Assembly: GCF_900110535.1 (NCBI RefSeq)
Contig: NZ_FOJA01000001.1
Coordinates: forward strand, 186,001 to 250,000
Reading direction: 5' to 3'
DNA from: Halobacterium jilantaiense
GTDB lineage: Archaea > Halobacteriota > Halobacteria > Halobacteriales > Halobacteriaceae
DNA length: 64,000 nucleotides
Part shown: one piece after another, positions 9,025 to 17,410 of the stretch
Layout: every line of letters starts with the position of its first letter
Numbering within the stretch: position 1 is the stretch's first letter
Notes under the pieces: generated by a model
What the model was told of the DNA's origin: nothing
What the model saw: the letters and a program-made list of their open reading frames with translations, nothing else
Databases searched by the model: none
Made by a program: the position numbers and the translations under genes

Positions 9025-9268
9025 ACGCGTCCTCGGTCGGCCGGCGAGAAAAGCGCGGGGGTCCGCGGCGGCCACCGTGGTCGCGGAGTGACGAGAGGCG
9101 GCCGGCGACTTGGTTCCGCCCGCACCCGTACGTATTTGTGAGCGCCACCGGCAGTCGTGCGCATGGATTGATCTTCGAGTTCACGCCCTGACGCATCTAC
9201 CTCGAACAGTCAGTCGGCTTCCTGCTGGTCTCCGGAGGAACCCTCGCCGTCGGCGGCCTCTATCTACT

Positions 9269-10252
9269 TCAGGTCCACTGGTCGAGGCCGGTCTGGACGA
9301 CCGACTCCTCGATGCGTTCGAACCCGCGGGCGACCTCGTCGGCGTCGACCTCCCACTCGTCGGTGACGAACTCGCGGGCCGCCTCGACGTCCGGAGAGAG
9401 GTCGGTGTGGACGCTGTAGTCGTCGGTGACCTCGGGGTTCAGGAACAGTTCGCGGATGCGGTCGCCGGACTCGACGTGCTCGCCCTCGGCGTCGAGGACG
9501 CTCCAGAGGTCGCCGTGTTCGCGAATGGCGTTCAGCGCGGTCTTCGGGCCGAAGCCGTCGATGCCGGGGTTGAAGTCCGTGCCGCAGAGGATGCCCACGT
9601 CGACCAGTTGCTCCCACGTGAGGTCGTGTTCGGCGAGCGTCGCCTCGAAGTCCATGCGCTCGGGATCGCCGGAGCTCGTGAGCTGGCGGAGCGTCACGGG
9701 CGACCCGAGCAGCAGGCAGTCGTAGTCGTCGCTGCCCACGCAGTCCACGTCGTCGTCGACTCTCGCCATGTACGACGCCTGCGCCTCCCCCTCGGCGGGC
9801 GCTTCGACCTGCGGCACGTCCAGCAGGTCGAACAGCGCCCGCGTGGTCTCGTGGATGGTGTCCGTGAGCCGCTGCGTGCGCGCCTCCAGACGGGCGGCTT
9901 CGACGGCGTCGCCTTCCTCGCGGGCTTCTTCCAGTTGTTCCTCGTAGCTCTCGCGTTGCTCGCGTCGCTCGGCCACTTCCTCGTCCTTGAGTTCGGTGAC
10001 GCCGCCGTCCCAGACGAACACGGGCGTCAAATCGTGCTCGAAGAACTTCGGGAGGCCCTGGACGGCGCCGACGAGGTTCGCCACCTCGGTGCCGTCGCTC
10101 GTGGTGTAGATGTCCTCGCTGGTCCACTGGACGGTCGTCGTGAGGTACTTGTACAGCCAGTTGTGGGCGTCGACGGCCACCACGCTCCCCTGGAGGTCCG
10201 CGAAGGGAGTCTCCTCGATGGCCGCGAGCTGCCGGAGGTCCGCGTTACCCAT
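9269..10252 (-). CDS. fen: Flap endonuclease-1
   Basis: This 327-aa structure-specific nuclease removes 5' flaps in lagging-strand maturation and repair. The XPG N domain has the metal ligand Asp28 ([11 protein letters not shown]) and Asp82 (FVWDGG). The XPG I region has the acidic cluster around [11 protein letters not shown] and DDYDCLLLG. The H3TH part carries [17 protein letters not shown]. The C-terminus QTGLDQWT is a degenerate PCNA-interacting (PIP) box: Gln, Leu and Trp are in register but the last aromatic is Thr. The start at 10252 (MGNADLRQL) is chosen over a Met one codon upstream, since the N-terminal Gly is needed in FEN1. Confidence 0.96.
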   Translation of the reverse strand: MGNADLRQLAAIEETPFADLQGSVVAVDAHNWLYKYLTTTVQWTSEDIYTTSDGTEVANLVGAVQGLPKFFEHDLTPVFVWDGGVTELKDEEVAERREQRESYEEQLEEAREEGDAVEAARLEARTQRLTDTIHETTRALFDLLDVPQVEAPAEGEAQASYMARVDDDVDCVGSDDYDCLLLGSPVTLRQLTSSGDPERMDFEATLAEHDLTWEQLVDVGILCGTDFNPGIDGFGPKTALNAIREHGDLWSVLDAEGEHVESGDRIRELFLNPEVTDDYSVHTDLSPDVEAAREFVTDEWEVDADEVARGFERIEESVVQTGLDQWT

Positions 10253-10277
10253 CACCCGGAGTTCGGGCTCCCCGGAT

Positions 10278-10502
10278 TTAACCGTTGAGCAACGCCGGCA
10301 GCCCGTACCCGATGGTCACCAGCGAGATGCCGACGGACGTGACACCGGCCCCGAAGCCGCGCCACTCGCGGCGGTCACCGACCGCCTCGGCGTACCTCTG
10401 CGGGAGCCGGCTGCAGACGAATTCCGGCGCGAGCAGCGCCGGCAGGCCGGCGGCGAGGTGGACCGCGCCGACCGCAATCAGGGCCGTCGGAAGCAGCGCC
10501 AT
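10278..10502 (-). CDS. Small two-helix membrane protein
   Basis: This hypothetical protein of 74 aa has two predicted membrane helices (about residues 2-25 and 50-72) joined by a charged loop with [20 protein letters not shown]. Clean hydrophobic segments, a Gly-Ala-rich helix and Asp/Arg-balanced loops make it look coding. It lies 25 nt upstream of fen on the same strand and might be co-transcribed. I recognise no family. Confidence 0.6.
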   Translation of the reverse strand: MALLPTALIAVGAVHLAAGLPALLAPEFVCSRLPQRYAEAVGDRREWRGFGAGVTSVGISLVTIGYGLPALLNG

Positions 10503-10533
10503 GTAGAGAGTCGCGGCCGCAGCGAGAAAAAGA

Positions 10534-11112
10534 CTACCAGTCGACGCGGACCGGCGGGGACTGCCCGCGCTTGCGGTCGAGGAACGCCTCCTCCTCGGGC
10601 GAGAGGTCCCGCTCCCGGTACCGGTCGAGGCCGTCCTGATAGCCGGCCGCGCGGTCCTCGCAGGGGCGTTCCAGCACGAGTTCGGCGATGCCCGTCTCCT
10701 CGCCCGTGAATCCGAAGCCGGCCTTGTGGAGCGCCTCGTACGCGAACGGATTGTTCACGGCGATGCGGACGCGGTCGCAGTCGTCGAGCAGGCGGTCGGC
10801 CGCGAACGCGCAGAGCCGCGCACCCACGCCGTCGCCCCGTCGGTCGCCGCGGACGGTGACGTACCGCAGCCACGCCGTCCCCGGGTCGGTGCGGTCCTCG
10901 TTGAACGAGACCGCGCCGACCACGTCCGCGACCGGGTCGTCGGCCTCCCTGGCGGCCGGCGGCCAGCCGTCGCGCTCCCCGACCGGCGGACCCTCGTAGG
11001 CGACTGCCTTCCCCGTGTTCGACATCACGAACTTGCCCGCGTAGCTGAACGCCTCCCAGTCCAGGAGGAGCGTCGGGCCGTCGTCGGGGCCGCCGAGGAC
11101 TGCGTAACGCAC
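10534..11112 (-). CDS. GNAT family N-acetyltransferase
   Basis: This 192-aa protein begins with a GTG at 11112. The acetyl-CoA-binding motif A is visible around residue 85-105 (LRYVTVRGDRRGDGVGARL, with the Q/RxxGxG/A pattern), preceded by the beta strand VGAVSFNEDR and followed by VRIAVNNPFAYEALHKAGFGF, the usual motif B region. The substrate amine is not predictable. A C-terminal segment rich in Arg, Glu and Asp extends past the core fold. It is divergent from the methyltransferase gene at 11171. Confidence 0.82.
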   Translation of the reverse strand: MRYAVLGGPDDGPTLLLDWEAFSYAGKFVMSNTGKAVAYEGPPVGERDGWPPAAREADDPVADVVGAVSFNEDRTDPGTAWLRYVTVRGDRRGDGVGARLCAFAADRLLDDCDRVRIAVNNPFAYEALHKAGFGFTGEETGIAELVLERPCEDRAAGYQDGLDRYRERDLSPEEEAFLDRKRGQSPPVRVDW

Positions 11113-11170
11113 ACTCGCTCTTCGCGCAGCGACACAAAGTATTGCCTGCCTCGGTCGCGTCGGAGTCGGT

Positions 11171-11740
11171 ATGCACGACGTGCCCTACTTCGACCGGTTC
11201 GCGCCGTTGTACGACCTCGCGATGCCGGCGGCCGACCGGGCGGACCTCGCCCTGGCGCTCGCGCTCGCCGACCGGCCAGTCGAGCGCGTGCTGGACCTCG
11301 GCGGGGGGACTGGCCGGGTCGCCCGCGCGCTCGGCGGCGACGCCGTCGTCGCGGACGCCAGCCGCGGGATGCTTTCAGAAGCCCGCGGCGCGGGTCTCGA
11401 AACCGTCCAGACCGACGTCCGGCGGCTCGCAGTCGCCGACGAGTCCGTCGACGCCGTCGTGATTGTGGACGCGCTCCACCACTTCCCCGCGCGCAGCACG
11501 GCAATCGAGGAGGCGGCGCGCGCGCTGCGCCCCGGTGGGGTGGTCGTCGTGCGGGACTTCGACCCCGCGACGCTCCGCGGCTGGCTGCTGGTCGCCGGCG
11601 AACACCTCCTCGGGATGGGGTCGCGCTTCGACACCGCCGACGAGTGCGGCCGCCGACTCGCCGACGCGGGTCTGGACGCGCGACTCGTCGACACGGGGTT
11701 CGCGTTCACCGTCGCGGGCGTGAAACCGGGACAGCCTTGA
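11171..11740 (+). CDS. Class I SAM-dependent methyltransferase
   Basis: This 189-aa protein of the UbiE/Methyltransf_11 type has motif I VLDLGGGTGRVARAL (about residues 40-54), the acidic residue ADAS after strand 2, TDVRRLAVADESVD, and motif III LRPGGVVVVRDFDP. DALHHFP fits the small-molecule methyltransferase pattern. The substrate is unknown. The DUF3054 membrane protein follows after 22 nt, so the two may be co-transcribed. Confidence 0.85.
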   Translation: MHDVPYFDRFAPLYDLAMPAADRADLALALALADRPVERVLDLGGGTGRVARALGGDAVVADASRGMLSEARGAGLETVQTDVRRLAVADESVDAVVIVDALHHFPARSTAIEEAARALRPGGVVVVRDFDPATLRGWLLVAGEHLLGMGSRFDTADECGRRLADAGLDARLVDTGFAFTVAGVKPGQP

Positions 11741-11762
11741 CCCACCCGTTCGAAGCCCGCCC

Positions 11763-12164
11763 ATGAAGCTGACCGACGTCGACGAGCGCGCAGTCACCCG
11801 ATTCCTACCCGGCGACGTGCTCGCTATCCTCGCACTCGTGCTCGTGGGGACGGTACAGCACGGGACACTGAACCCACAGCACTACGCGGGCGTCCTGCTG
11901 CCGTTCCTCGTCGGCTGGCTGGCGGCCGCGCCGCTCGTCGGCGCGTACAGTTCGCGCGCCGCGGAGTCCTCTCGCGCGGCGCTGCTGCTCGCTGCCGGCA
12001 CGTGGCTCCTCGGGGACCTCGTCGGCCAACTGCTGCGGAACACGTCGCTGTTCCCCGGGAACGCCGACCCGACGTTCTTCCTCGTGATGTTCCTCGTGGG
12101 CGCGCTGCTGCTGTCGGTCGTGCGGTTCGGGTCGCTGGTGGTCGCCGACCTCGTCGGGAACTGA
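11763..12164 (+). CDS. DUF3054 membrane protein
   Basis: This 133-aa protein has four predicted membrane helices. The layout (short N-terminus with RFLPGDVLAILALVLVGTVQHG, then a GWLAAAPLVGAY helix and a LLAAGTWLLGDLVGQLLR segment) is that of DUF3054, a family common in actinobacteria and haloarchaea with no known function. The ATG at 11763 is the only reasonable start. Confidence 0.8.
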   Translation: MKLTDVDERAVTRFLPGDVLAILALVLVGTVQHGTLNPQHYAGVLLPFLVGWLAAAPLVGAYSSRAAESSRAALLLAAGTWLLGDLVGQLLRNTSLFPGNADPTFFLVMFLVGALLLSVVRFGSLVVADLVGN

Positions 12165-12332
12165 CCCGCGCCGAGATATCGGCGGCGACCGCGAAACCGG
12201 CGACAGCACGGCCGTTCCCGTTCACGGCGTCTCTGTCGGGGCACCGCGGCTTGTCGCGTAGCGCTCTGTAATGCCCCAGAGTTCGCCGCCGGGGCCTCAA
12301 TCCTTTTCGTGCCGTCGGCCGAACAACCGGGC

Positions 12333-13331
12333 GTGACAGAGACGCTGTTCCTCTCCGACGACGACCTTGCCGGGCTCGCTGACCTCGCTGACTACGTGAA
12401 CGCCGTCCGAGACGGGTACCGCCAGCGCGGCGAGGGCGCGCCGGCCGAACCCCGAACGAAGCTCGTCCGGGGCGACCCGCCGGGGATGCTCACCGACTAC
12501 TCCGCCATTCTCCCGGAGACCGGCGCGATGGGCGGGTACACGTACAGCGCGGGGTTCGGAGCCGAGGACGCGTGGTTCGTCACGCCGCTGTTCGACGCCG
12601 AATCCGGCGAGCCGCTGGCGCTGCTGGACGGCGCACGCATGAACCCCTTCAAGACCGGCGCGACCGGTGCCGTCGGTGTCGACGCGCTCGCCCGCCGGGA
12701 CGCCTCGACGATGGCCGTCGTCGGGAGCGGCGCGCAGGCACGCGGACAGCTGAAGGCGGTGGCGACGGTCCGTGACCTTGACACCGTCTGGGTGTACTCG
12801 CGGACGAAGGAGAGCCGCGAGGCGTTCGCCGCGGAGCTGAACGACTCCCTCGACGCCTCGGTCGCGGCGGTGGCGTCGAGCGCAGCCGCCGTCGAGGGCG
12901 CGGACATCGTCGTCACGGCGACGAACGCCAGCGAGCCGGTCTTCGACGGCGAACACCTCGACGACGGCGCGCACGTCACGGCGATGGGTCAGTACCACCC
13001 GGAGAAGCGCGAACTGGACGCGACGACCATCGAGCGCGCGACCTACGTCCCCGACCTCCGCGCCCGAGTCAGTCAGGACGCCGGCTCGTTCCTCGCGGCC
13101 GTCGAGGCGGGCGTCGTCGACGAGGACCACGTCCACGCGGAACTCGGCGAAGTCGTTGCCGGGGAGGCAGAGGGCCGCCAGGGGCCCGAGGACGTGACTG
13201 TGTTCGACAGCGGCGGCACGGGCATCGAGACGGTGGCGGCCGCCCACATGCTCTACGAGCGCGCCGTCGAGCAGGGGCTCGGCACCGAGATTCCGTTCGC
13301 GCCCGCGAGCGAAGCGCTCACTGGGGAGTAA
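12333..13331 (+). CDS. Ornithine cyclodeaminase / mu-crystallin family dehydrogenase
   Basis: This protein is 332 aa from the GTG at 12333 (MTETLFLSDDDLAGL). A GTG 24 nt upstream would add eight residues that do not look family-like. The pyrimidine-rich CCTTTT at 12302-12307 sits where a weak TATA-like box would for a leaderless transcript. The substrate half contains LLDGARMNPFKTGATGAVG, and the Rossmann half begins MAVVGSGAQARGQLKA near residue 128. The family includes ornithine cyclodeaminase, alanine dehydrogenase and imine reductases, so the substrate is open. Confidence 0.85.
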   Translation: MTETLFLSDDDLAGLADLADYVNAVRDGYRQRGEGAPAEPRTKLVRGDPPGMLTDYSAILPETGAMGGYTYSAGFGAEDAWFVTPLFDAESGEPLALLDGARMNPFKTGATGAVGVDALARRDASTMAVVGSGAQARGQLKAVATVRDLDTVWVYSRTKESREAFAAELNDSLDASVAAVASSAAAVEGADIVVTATNASEPVFDGEHLDDGAHVTAMGQYHPEKRELDATTIERATYVPDLRARVSQDAGSFLAAVEAGVVDEDHVHAELGEVVAGEAEGRQGPEDVTVFDSGGTGIETVAAAHMLYERAVEQGLGTEIPFAPASEALTGE

Positions 13332-13349
13332 TCAGTACCCGGTCCGGAC

Positions 13350-13529
13350 TCAGTCCGGAAGCAGGTCTCCGCCCCGCGCCCGGCTGGCGGCTGACGCGAG
13401 CGCCGAAGCGCCCAGCACGACGAGCAGCGCGCGCTGCCACGGCTCGGTCACGGTGACCGCGCCGCCGAAGCAGAACGCGGCGAACAGGGCGTTCCAGCCA
13501 GCTATCGCGGCGACAGTTTTCCCCGGCAT
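13350..13529 (-). CDS. Small two-helix membrane protein (59 aa)
   Basis: This short gene starts at the ATG at 13529 and ends at TGA 13350-13352. The product begins MPGKTVAAIAGWNALF and has two hydrophobic helices (about residues 6-26 and 34-49) with a Glu-Pro-Trp turn between them and an acidic end (GGDLLPD). It fills the space between two well-supported genes and has haloarchaeal codon use. I recognise no family; it is hypothetical. Confidence 0.55.
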   Translation of the reverse strand: MPGKTVAAIAGWNALFAAFCFGGAVTVTEPWQRALLVVLGASALASAASRARGGDLLPD

Positions 13530-13577
13530 CGCCTAGCCGTTGGGTCCGGCGCGGCTCAAAGGTTGGGGTGGTCGCCG

Positions 13578-14534
13578 TCAGAGGTACGGCGCGAGCCCGA
13601 GCGCCTCGACGAGGGGGATGCCGGCGGCGAGCGCGCCGGCGAGGTAGCCGGCGATTGCGCCGCCGTTCAACAGCGGGAGGCCGGCGTGCGCCCGGCCCTT
13701 GAACACCATCCGCATCAGGACGAGCAGCCCGAGGATGGTGCCGACCATCGCGGTGAGGGGGGCGAGTTCGACGCCCGGGAGGACCTCGGGAGTGTCGAGG
13801 AAGAACGCGGCGCTGGCGACGAGAATCGAGGGCATCACGGCGTCGCCGAGGCCGATGAAGTACGCGGGGCGGTCGGCGGGATTACTGGCCTCACGCTCGC
13901 CCTCACCGGCCTCGTCGGCGGTCTCCTGGGCATCGTCCACGAACGAGTACTCCAGCGTGGTCGGGACGACGAGGACGATTGGCAGTTGGAGCTCCATCAC
14001 GCCGGAGGCGAGCGTGAGCATGTGTTCGGTGCCGTAGACGCTGATGGCGTCGTACACCGCCAGCGCGGTCAACAGGACGAGCGCCGGCAGGACGCCGAAG
14101 CTGATGCCGAACAGCGCGGCGGCACCCATCCCCATGAGTGCGCCCGCCGAGTCGATGACCCACCACTCGGGGTAGGCGTACAGCGCGACGACGAGCGCGA
14201 CGGCCGGCACCCAGACGGCGAGGTTCACGCCCGCGACCGTGACGGCGGGGAAGACGACGGCGAACACGTAGGAGGCGACGAGGCCGCTCGTCAGGAGGAC
14301 GAAGCCCTTCAGCACCCACTGCTGGTCGTACTTGATGACGAGCAGGATACCGCCGGTGGCGACCAGCAGGAAGGCGACGTAGACGATGCTGTTCAGCGGA
14401 TTCTGGGGGTCCTCGGTGGACTGCAGGCCCGCGCTCTGGAAGGGTTCGACGAGCGCGAGCGCGCCGACCTGGACGACGACGAACAGGGCGACGACGCCGG
14501 CGAGCACGCCGGCGACCCGCGTCGAGTCGTTCAT
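13578..14534 (-). CDS. Presenilin-family intramembrane aspartyl protease (PSH-like)
   Basis: This 318-aa protein has about nine membrane helices. It carries the two catalytic motifs of the A22 family: YD at Tyr161-Asp162 (LAVYDAISVY) and GxGD at 228-231 (FIGLGDAVMPS, Asp231). An acidic cytosolic loop (about 199-222) separates them, as in archaeal presenilin/signal-peptide-peptidase homologues that cut transmembrane peptides. The third motif, normally PAL, reads AGLPLL at about 284-289. The gene lies just downstream of gar1 on the same strand. Confidence 0.87.
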   Translation of the reverse strand: MNDSTRVAGVLAGVVALFVVVQVGALALVEPFQSAGLQSTEDPQNPLNSIVYVAFLLVATGGILLVIKYDQQWVLKGFVLLTSGLVASYVFAVVFPAVTVAGVNLAVWVPAVALVVALYAYPEWWVIDSAGALMGMGAAALFGISFGVLPALVLLTALAVYDAISVYGTEHMLTLASGVMELQLPIVLVVPTTLEYSFVDDAQETADEAGEGEREASNPADRPAYFIGLGDAVMPSILVASAAFFLDTPEVLPGVELAPLTAMVGTILGLLVLMRMVFKGRAHAGLPLLNGGAIAGYLAGALAAGIPLVEALGLAPYL

Positions 14535-14573
14535 GTACTCTCCCTGGGAGCGCCCCCGTCTTGCCTTTTCCGT

Positions 14574-14801
14574 CTACCGGACGTACAGCGTCTCCCCGAC
14601 GAGGCCGGCGAGGTGGACGCCGGACTGGGGCGTCACCGCGAGGTAGGGGCGCTCGACGGGCCCGAAGACGTCGACGACTCGACCGACGGCGTCGAGGTTC
14701 TGGTCGACGAGCGCGGCCCCGATTCCGGGGTGGGCGTCGTCGTCGCTGCGCACGACGGCGACGTTGCCCGCGGTCCGCGTGACGCTGCCGGCTCGCTCCA
14801 T
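14574..14801 (-). CDS. H/ACA RNA-protein component Gar1
   Basis: This 75-aa protein of the Gar1/Naf1 fold is a subunit of the H/ACA pseudouridylation particle, where it binds Cbf5 and helps substrate turnover. Visible pattern: the first strand GSVTRTAGNVAVVR, then GAALVDQNLDAVGRVVDVFGPVERPYLAV, which is the core six-stranded barrel typical of archaeal Gar1. Its ATG at 14801 overlaps the stop of the SRP19 gene by one base, so the two RNA-binding proteins are translationally coupled. Confidence 0.85.
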   Translation of the reverse strand: MERAGSVTRTAGNVAVVRSDDDAHPGIGAALVDQNLDAVGRVVDVFGPVERPYLAVTPQSGVHLAGLVGETLYVR

Positions 14802-15079
14802 CAGCTCCGGAGCGCGCCGACGTAGGCGGCGACGGCCTGCACGAGGTCGTTCTTCGAGTCGTCGGCGTCCTTCACCAGAACGCGCCCCGAGTCCGTCCAG
14901 TGCTGCCGGGGGTAGGCCACGTCGCGTTCGACGACGGCGTCGTAGCCGACCTGCTGGACGGCGGTCGCGATTTCGTCGACGGTGGGCTCCTCGACGGCGA
15001 GGTCCTCGGGGACACGGCGGCCCTCGCGGCGGGAGAGCGCCGCGTCGAAGTAGGCGGGCCAGATGACGTTCTCGACCAT
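14801..15079 (-). CDS. srp19: Signal recognition particle 19 kDa subunit
   Basis: This 92-aa archaeal SRP19 binds the tips of helices 6 and 8 of 7S RNA and organises it for SRP54 binding during co-translational targeting. Diagnostic segments: [19 protein letters not shown] at the N-terminus, then [26 protein letters not shown], and [22 protein letters not shown] at the end. The length is normal for haloarchaea. It is the first gene of the pair with gar1. Confidence 0.93.
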   Translation of the reverse strand: MVENVIWPAYFDAALSRREGRRVPEDLAVEEPTVDEIATAVQQVGYDAVVERDVAYPRQHWTDSGRVLVKDADDSKNDLVQAVAAYVGALRS

Positions 15080-15118
15080 GCCCGCCGCTACCAGACGGAG
15101 AAAGGAAACGGTGTCGGC

Positions 15119-16246
15119 CTACCGGCGCGCGAACAGAGCGGCACCGAGCACGGCGACGACGCCCGTGGCGACGCCGAAGCCGGGCGCGGAGCCACCGGAG
15201 GAGCCGTCACCGCCGTCGGTCGTCGTGGCGGCGGCCGTGGTGGCGGTCTCGGTCTGGGTCGTCGGTTCGGCGGTCGTCGCCGTGGTCGTCGTGTTGGCCT
15301 CGGCGTACGCGTCGGGGTGGAACGCCTGCGCCATCTGCGTCATCGGTTCGACGACCCGGGGGGCGGGCTGATTGATGTGGTTGACGTTCACCGCGACGAT
15401 GTTGCCCTCCTCGTAGGCAGTCGTGTTCCGGACGACGGAGTCCGCGCCGATGAGTTCGGACTTGTCGGCGTTCATCTGCGCGGCGGGCACGCCGACGACG
15501 ACGTGCTCGGGGTCCTGCTCGGCGACGAACTCCTCGGACGGCTGCGGGTACGGTTTGCTGAAGTTCCCGTCAGCGGCGATGTTGTGGCCGCCCGCCGTGT
15601 CGATCATCGAGCCGATGAAGGTGCTCGGGCCGGCGGTGTAGCCGCCACCGAGGGCGTAGTAGACGCTCGGGCGCTCCTGCCCGTCGACGGCCTGCCGGAT
15701 GGTGTCGACGCGGTCGCGCATGTCCGAGACGGTGGTTTCGGCGGCGTCGCACGCGCCGACGAGCCTGCCGATAGTCTCGGTCTTCTCGTAGACGGCGTCC
15801 AGGGAGTTCGCGAACTGGAAGCGGTAGACCGTGACGCCGGCGTCACGGAGCTGGGTGACGGAGTCGTTGTCGATGGTGTTCGGCGCGAGCACGAGGTCGG
15901 GTTCGAGCGAGATGACCTGCTCGGCGTTCACCTGTGAGGGGCTCCCGGAGGTGACGACCTCGCGGTCGCCGGCGTCCTCGAGGTAGCCGGCGAACTGGGA
16001 GACGCCGACGACTTTCTCGCGCGCGTCGAGTTCCCACATGGTCTGGGCGGCGCTCGGGTTCAGCGTGACGACGCGCTCGGGTTCGGCGTCGACGGTGACG
16101 TTAGCGTCGCTGGCGTCGGTCATCGTGACGGGGAACTCGCAGGACGGGTCTTCCTGAGCGGCCGGTGCGTCGAACGCGCCGGCTGCGGGGACTGTGGCAC
16201 TCAGAACCAGTAGAACGACTCCGAGTACGATTGCGGGTCTGCGCAT
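15119..16246 (-). CDS. btuF: Corrinoid ABC transporter substrate-binding protein, PGF-CTERM anchored
   Basis: This 375-aa protein starts at the ATG at 16246 (MRRPAIVLGVVLL), preceded by the divergent control region; the open frame upstream is the antisense of btuC. A Sec-type signal peptide (about 1-25) leads into a BtuF/FepB-like helical-backbone domain (ERVVTLNPSAAQTMWEL, SLEPDLVLAPNTI, YALGGGYTAGPSTFIG). A Thr-rich linker and a tail with the PGF motif (APGFGVATG), a helix and two Arg follow, indicating archaeosortase processing and lipid anchoring rather than a lipobox. It is divergent from btuC. In Halobacterium the homologous BtuCDF set salvages cobinamide, but iron chelates cannot be excluded. 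Confidence 0.82.
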   Translation of the reverse strand: MRRPAIVLGVVLLVLSATVPAAGAFDAPAAQEDPSCEFPVTMTDASDANVTVDAEPERVVTLNPSAAQTMWELDAREKVVGVSQFAGYLEDAGDREVVTSGSPSQVNAEQVISLEPDLVLAPNTIDNDSVTQLRDAGVTVYRFQFANSLDAVYEKTETIGRLVGACDAAETTVSDMRDRVDTIRQAVDGQERPSVYYALGGGYTAGPSTFIGSMIDTAGGHNIAADGNFSKPYPQPSEEFVAEQDPEHVVVGVPAAQMNADKSELIGADSVVRNTTAYEEGNIVAVNVNHINQPAPRVVEPMTQMAQAFHPDAYAEANTTTTATTAEPTTQTETATTAAATTTDGGDGSSGGSAPGFGVATGVVAVLGAALFARR

Positions 16247-16270
16247 GTGTGGTAGAGGCCAGTAGCGCAA

Positions 16271-16293
16271 TAAATATTTGGCTAAACCAAATA
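16271..16293. promoter_or_regulatory. Divergent btuF/btuC promoter with palindromic operator
   Basis: The 60-bp gap holds a self-complementary TATA-like box (TAAATATTT, 16271-16279). It is usable in both directions: about 28 nt before the btuF ATG (leaderless) and about 30 nt before the btuC ATG at 16307. Overlapping it is a perfect inverted repeat, TATTTGG and CCAAATA around a 5-nt centre (16275-16293). Its position over the btuC TATA region is what a repressor operator would occupy. Confidence 0.55.
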
Positions 16294-16306
16294 GGATTGA
16301 CCAACA

Positions 16307-17410
16307 ATGAGCGTCTACACCAGGGCGACGGTCTGGACCGTGGCGTCGGCCGGGCTGCTCGTCGCCGTCGCCCTGGTGAGCGCCACCATCGGTCACGCCT
16401 CCATCTCGCTGCCGGAGGTCGCGCTCGCCGCTCTCGACGTGTTCGCCGTTCCCTCCTCGGTCTCGGTCGCGTTCCGCGACCACGCCGTCCCCGCGCTCGG
16501 CGGCGTCCCCTGGCCCGCGTTCGATGTCGGCTACACGTCGCCGCTGCACTTCGCCGTCCCCGACACCAAGCAGTACATCGTCGGGCAACTCCGCCTCCCC
16601 CGCATCGTGCTCGGCGCGACCGTCGGTGCCTCGCTCGCCATCTCGGGGGCCGTCATGCAGGGGTTCTTCCGGAATCCGATGGCAGACCCCTCCATCGTCG
16701 GCGTCTCCTCGGGTGCCGCCGTCGGCGCTGTCGCCGCCATCACGGCCCCCACGGTCGTCACCATCGGCATCCAGCCCGCCGCCTTCGTCGGCGCGCTCGT
16801 CGCCGCGTTCACCGTCTACCTCGTCGCCACCGAGAACGGCCGCACGCCCGTCGCCACGCTGCTGCTCGCGGGCGTCGCCGTCCAGACGCTGCTCGGCGCG
16901 TTCACCTCCTTTCTCATCGTGAACTCCGGCCGGGAGATTCGGGAGGCGATGTACTGGATGATGGGGAACCTCCACGGCAGCCGCTGGCACGAGGCCGAGG
17001 CCGCGCTCCCGGTCGTCGTCCTCGGCAGCCTCGCCCTGCTCGCGTACGCCCGTGACATGAACGTCCTGCTGGCCGGCGAGGAGGACGCCCACACGCTCGG
17101 CGTCGAGGTCGAACGCACCAAGCGCCTCCTCCTGGCGGTCGCCAGCGTCGTCACCGCCGCGGCCGTCTCGTTCGCGGGCGCAATCGGCTTCGTCGGGCTC
17201 ATCGTCCCGCACGGCGTCCGCCTCGTCGTCGGCCCCGACCACCGCGTCCTGCTGCCCGTCAGCGCCTTCGTCGGCGGCGCGTTCCTCGTCGCCGCCGACA
17301 CCATCGCCCGGTCGGGCGCGGGGAACCTCCCGGTCGGCATCGTCACCGCGTTCGTCGGCGCGCCCTTCTTCCTCTACCTGCTCCGCGACCGGGAGGTGCA
17401 CGCGCTGTGA
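16307..17410 (+). CDS. btuC: Corrinoid ABC transporter permease (FecCD/BtuC family)
   Basis: This 367-aa FecCD-family permease has about ten membrane helices. Family hallmarks: [39 protein letters not shown] (the conserved NPLAxPxxLG-type segment) and a C-terminal cytoplasmic loop [20 protein letters not shown] that docks on the ATPase. An unusual insertion after the first helix (about 45-90) contains [14 protein letters not shown]. It overlaps btuD by 4 nt. With BtuD and the divergent BtuF it makes a complete importer. Confidence 0.88.
   Translation: MSVYTRATVWTVASAGLLVAVALVSATIGHASISLPEVALAALDVFAVPSSVSVAFRDHAVPALGGVPWPAFDVGYTSPLHFAVPDTKQYIVGQLRLPRIVLGATVGASLAISGAVMQGFFRNPMADPSIVGVSSGAAVGAVAAITAPTVVTIGIQPAAFVGALVAAFTVYLVATENGRTPVATLLLAGVAVQTLLGAFTSFLIVNSGREIREAMYWMMGNLHGSRWHEAEAALPVVVLGSLALLAYARDMNVLLAGEEDAHTLGVEVERTKRLLLAVASVVTAAAVSFAGAIGFVGLIVPHGVRLVVGPDHRVLLPVSAFVGGAFLVAADTIARSGAGNLPVGIVTAFVGAPFFLYLLRDREVHAL

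Noticed and set aside
16247-17401. N-terminal extension of btuF through the divergent promoter and btuC
   Set aside because: The extension is antisense to btuC and would cross the control region; the ATG at 16246 begins a good signal peptide.
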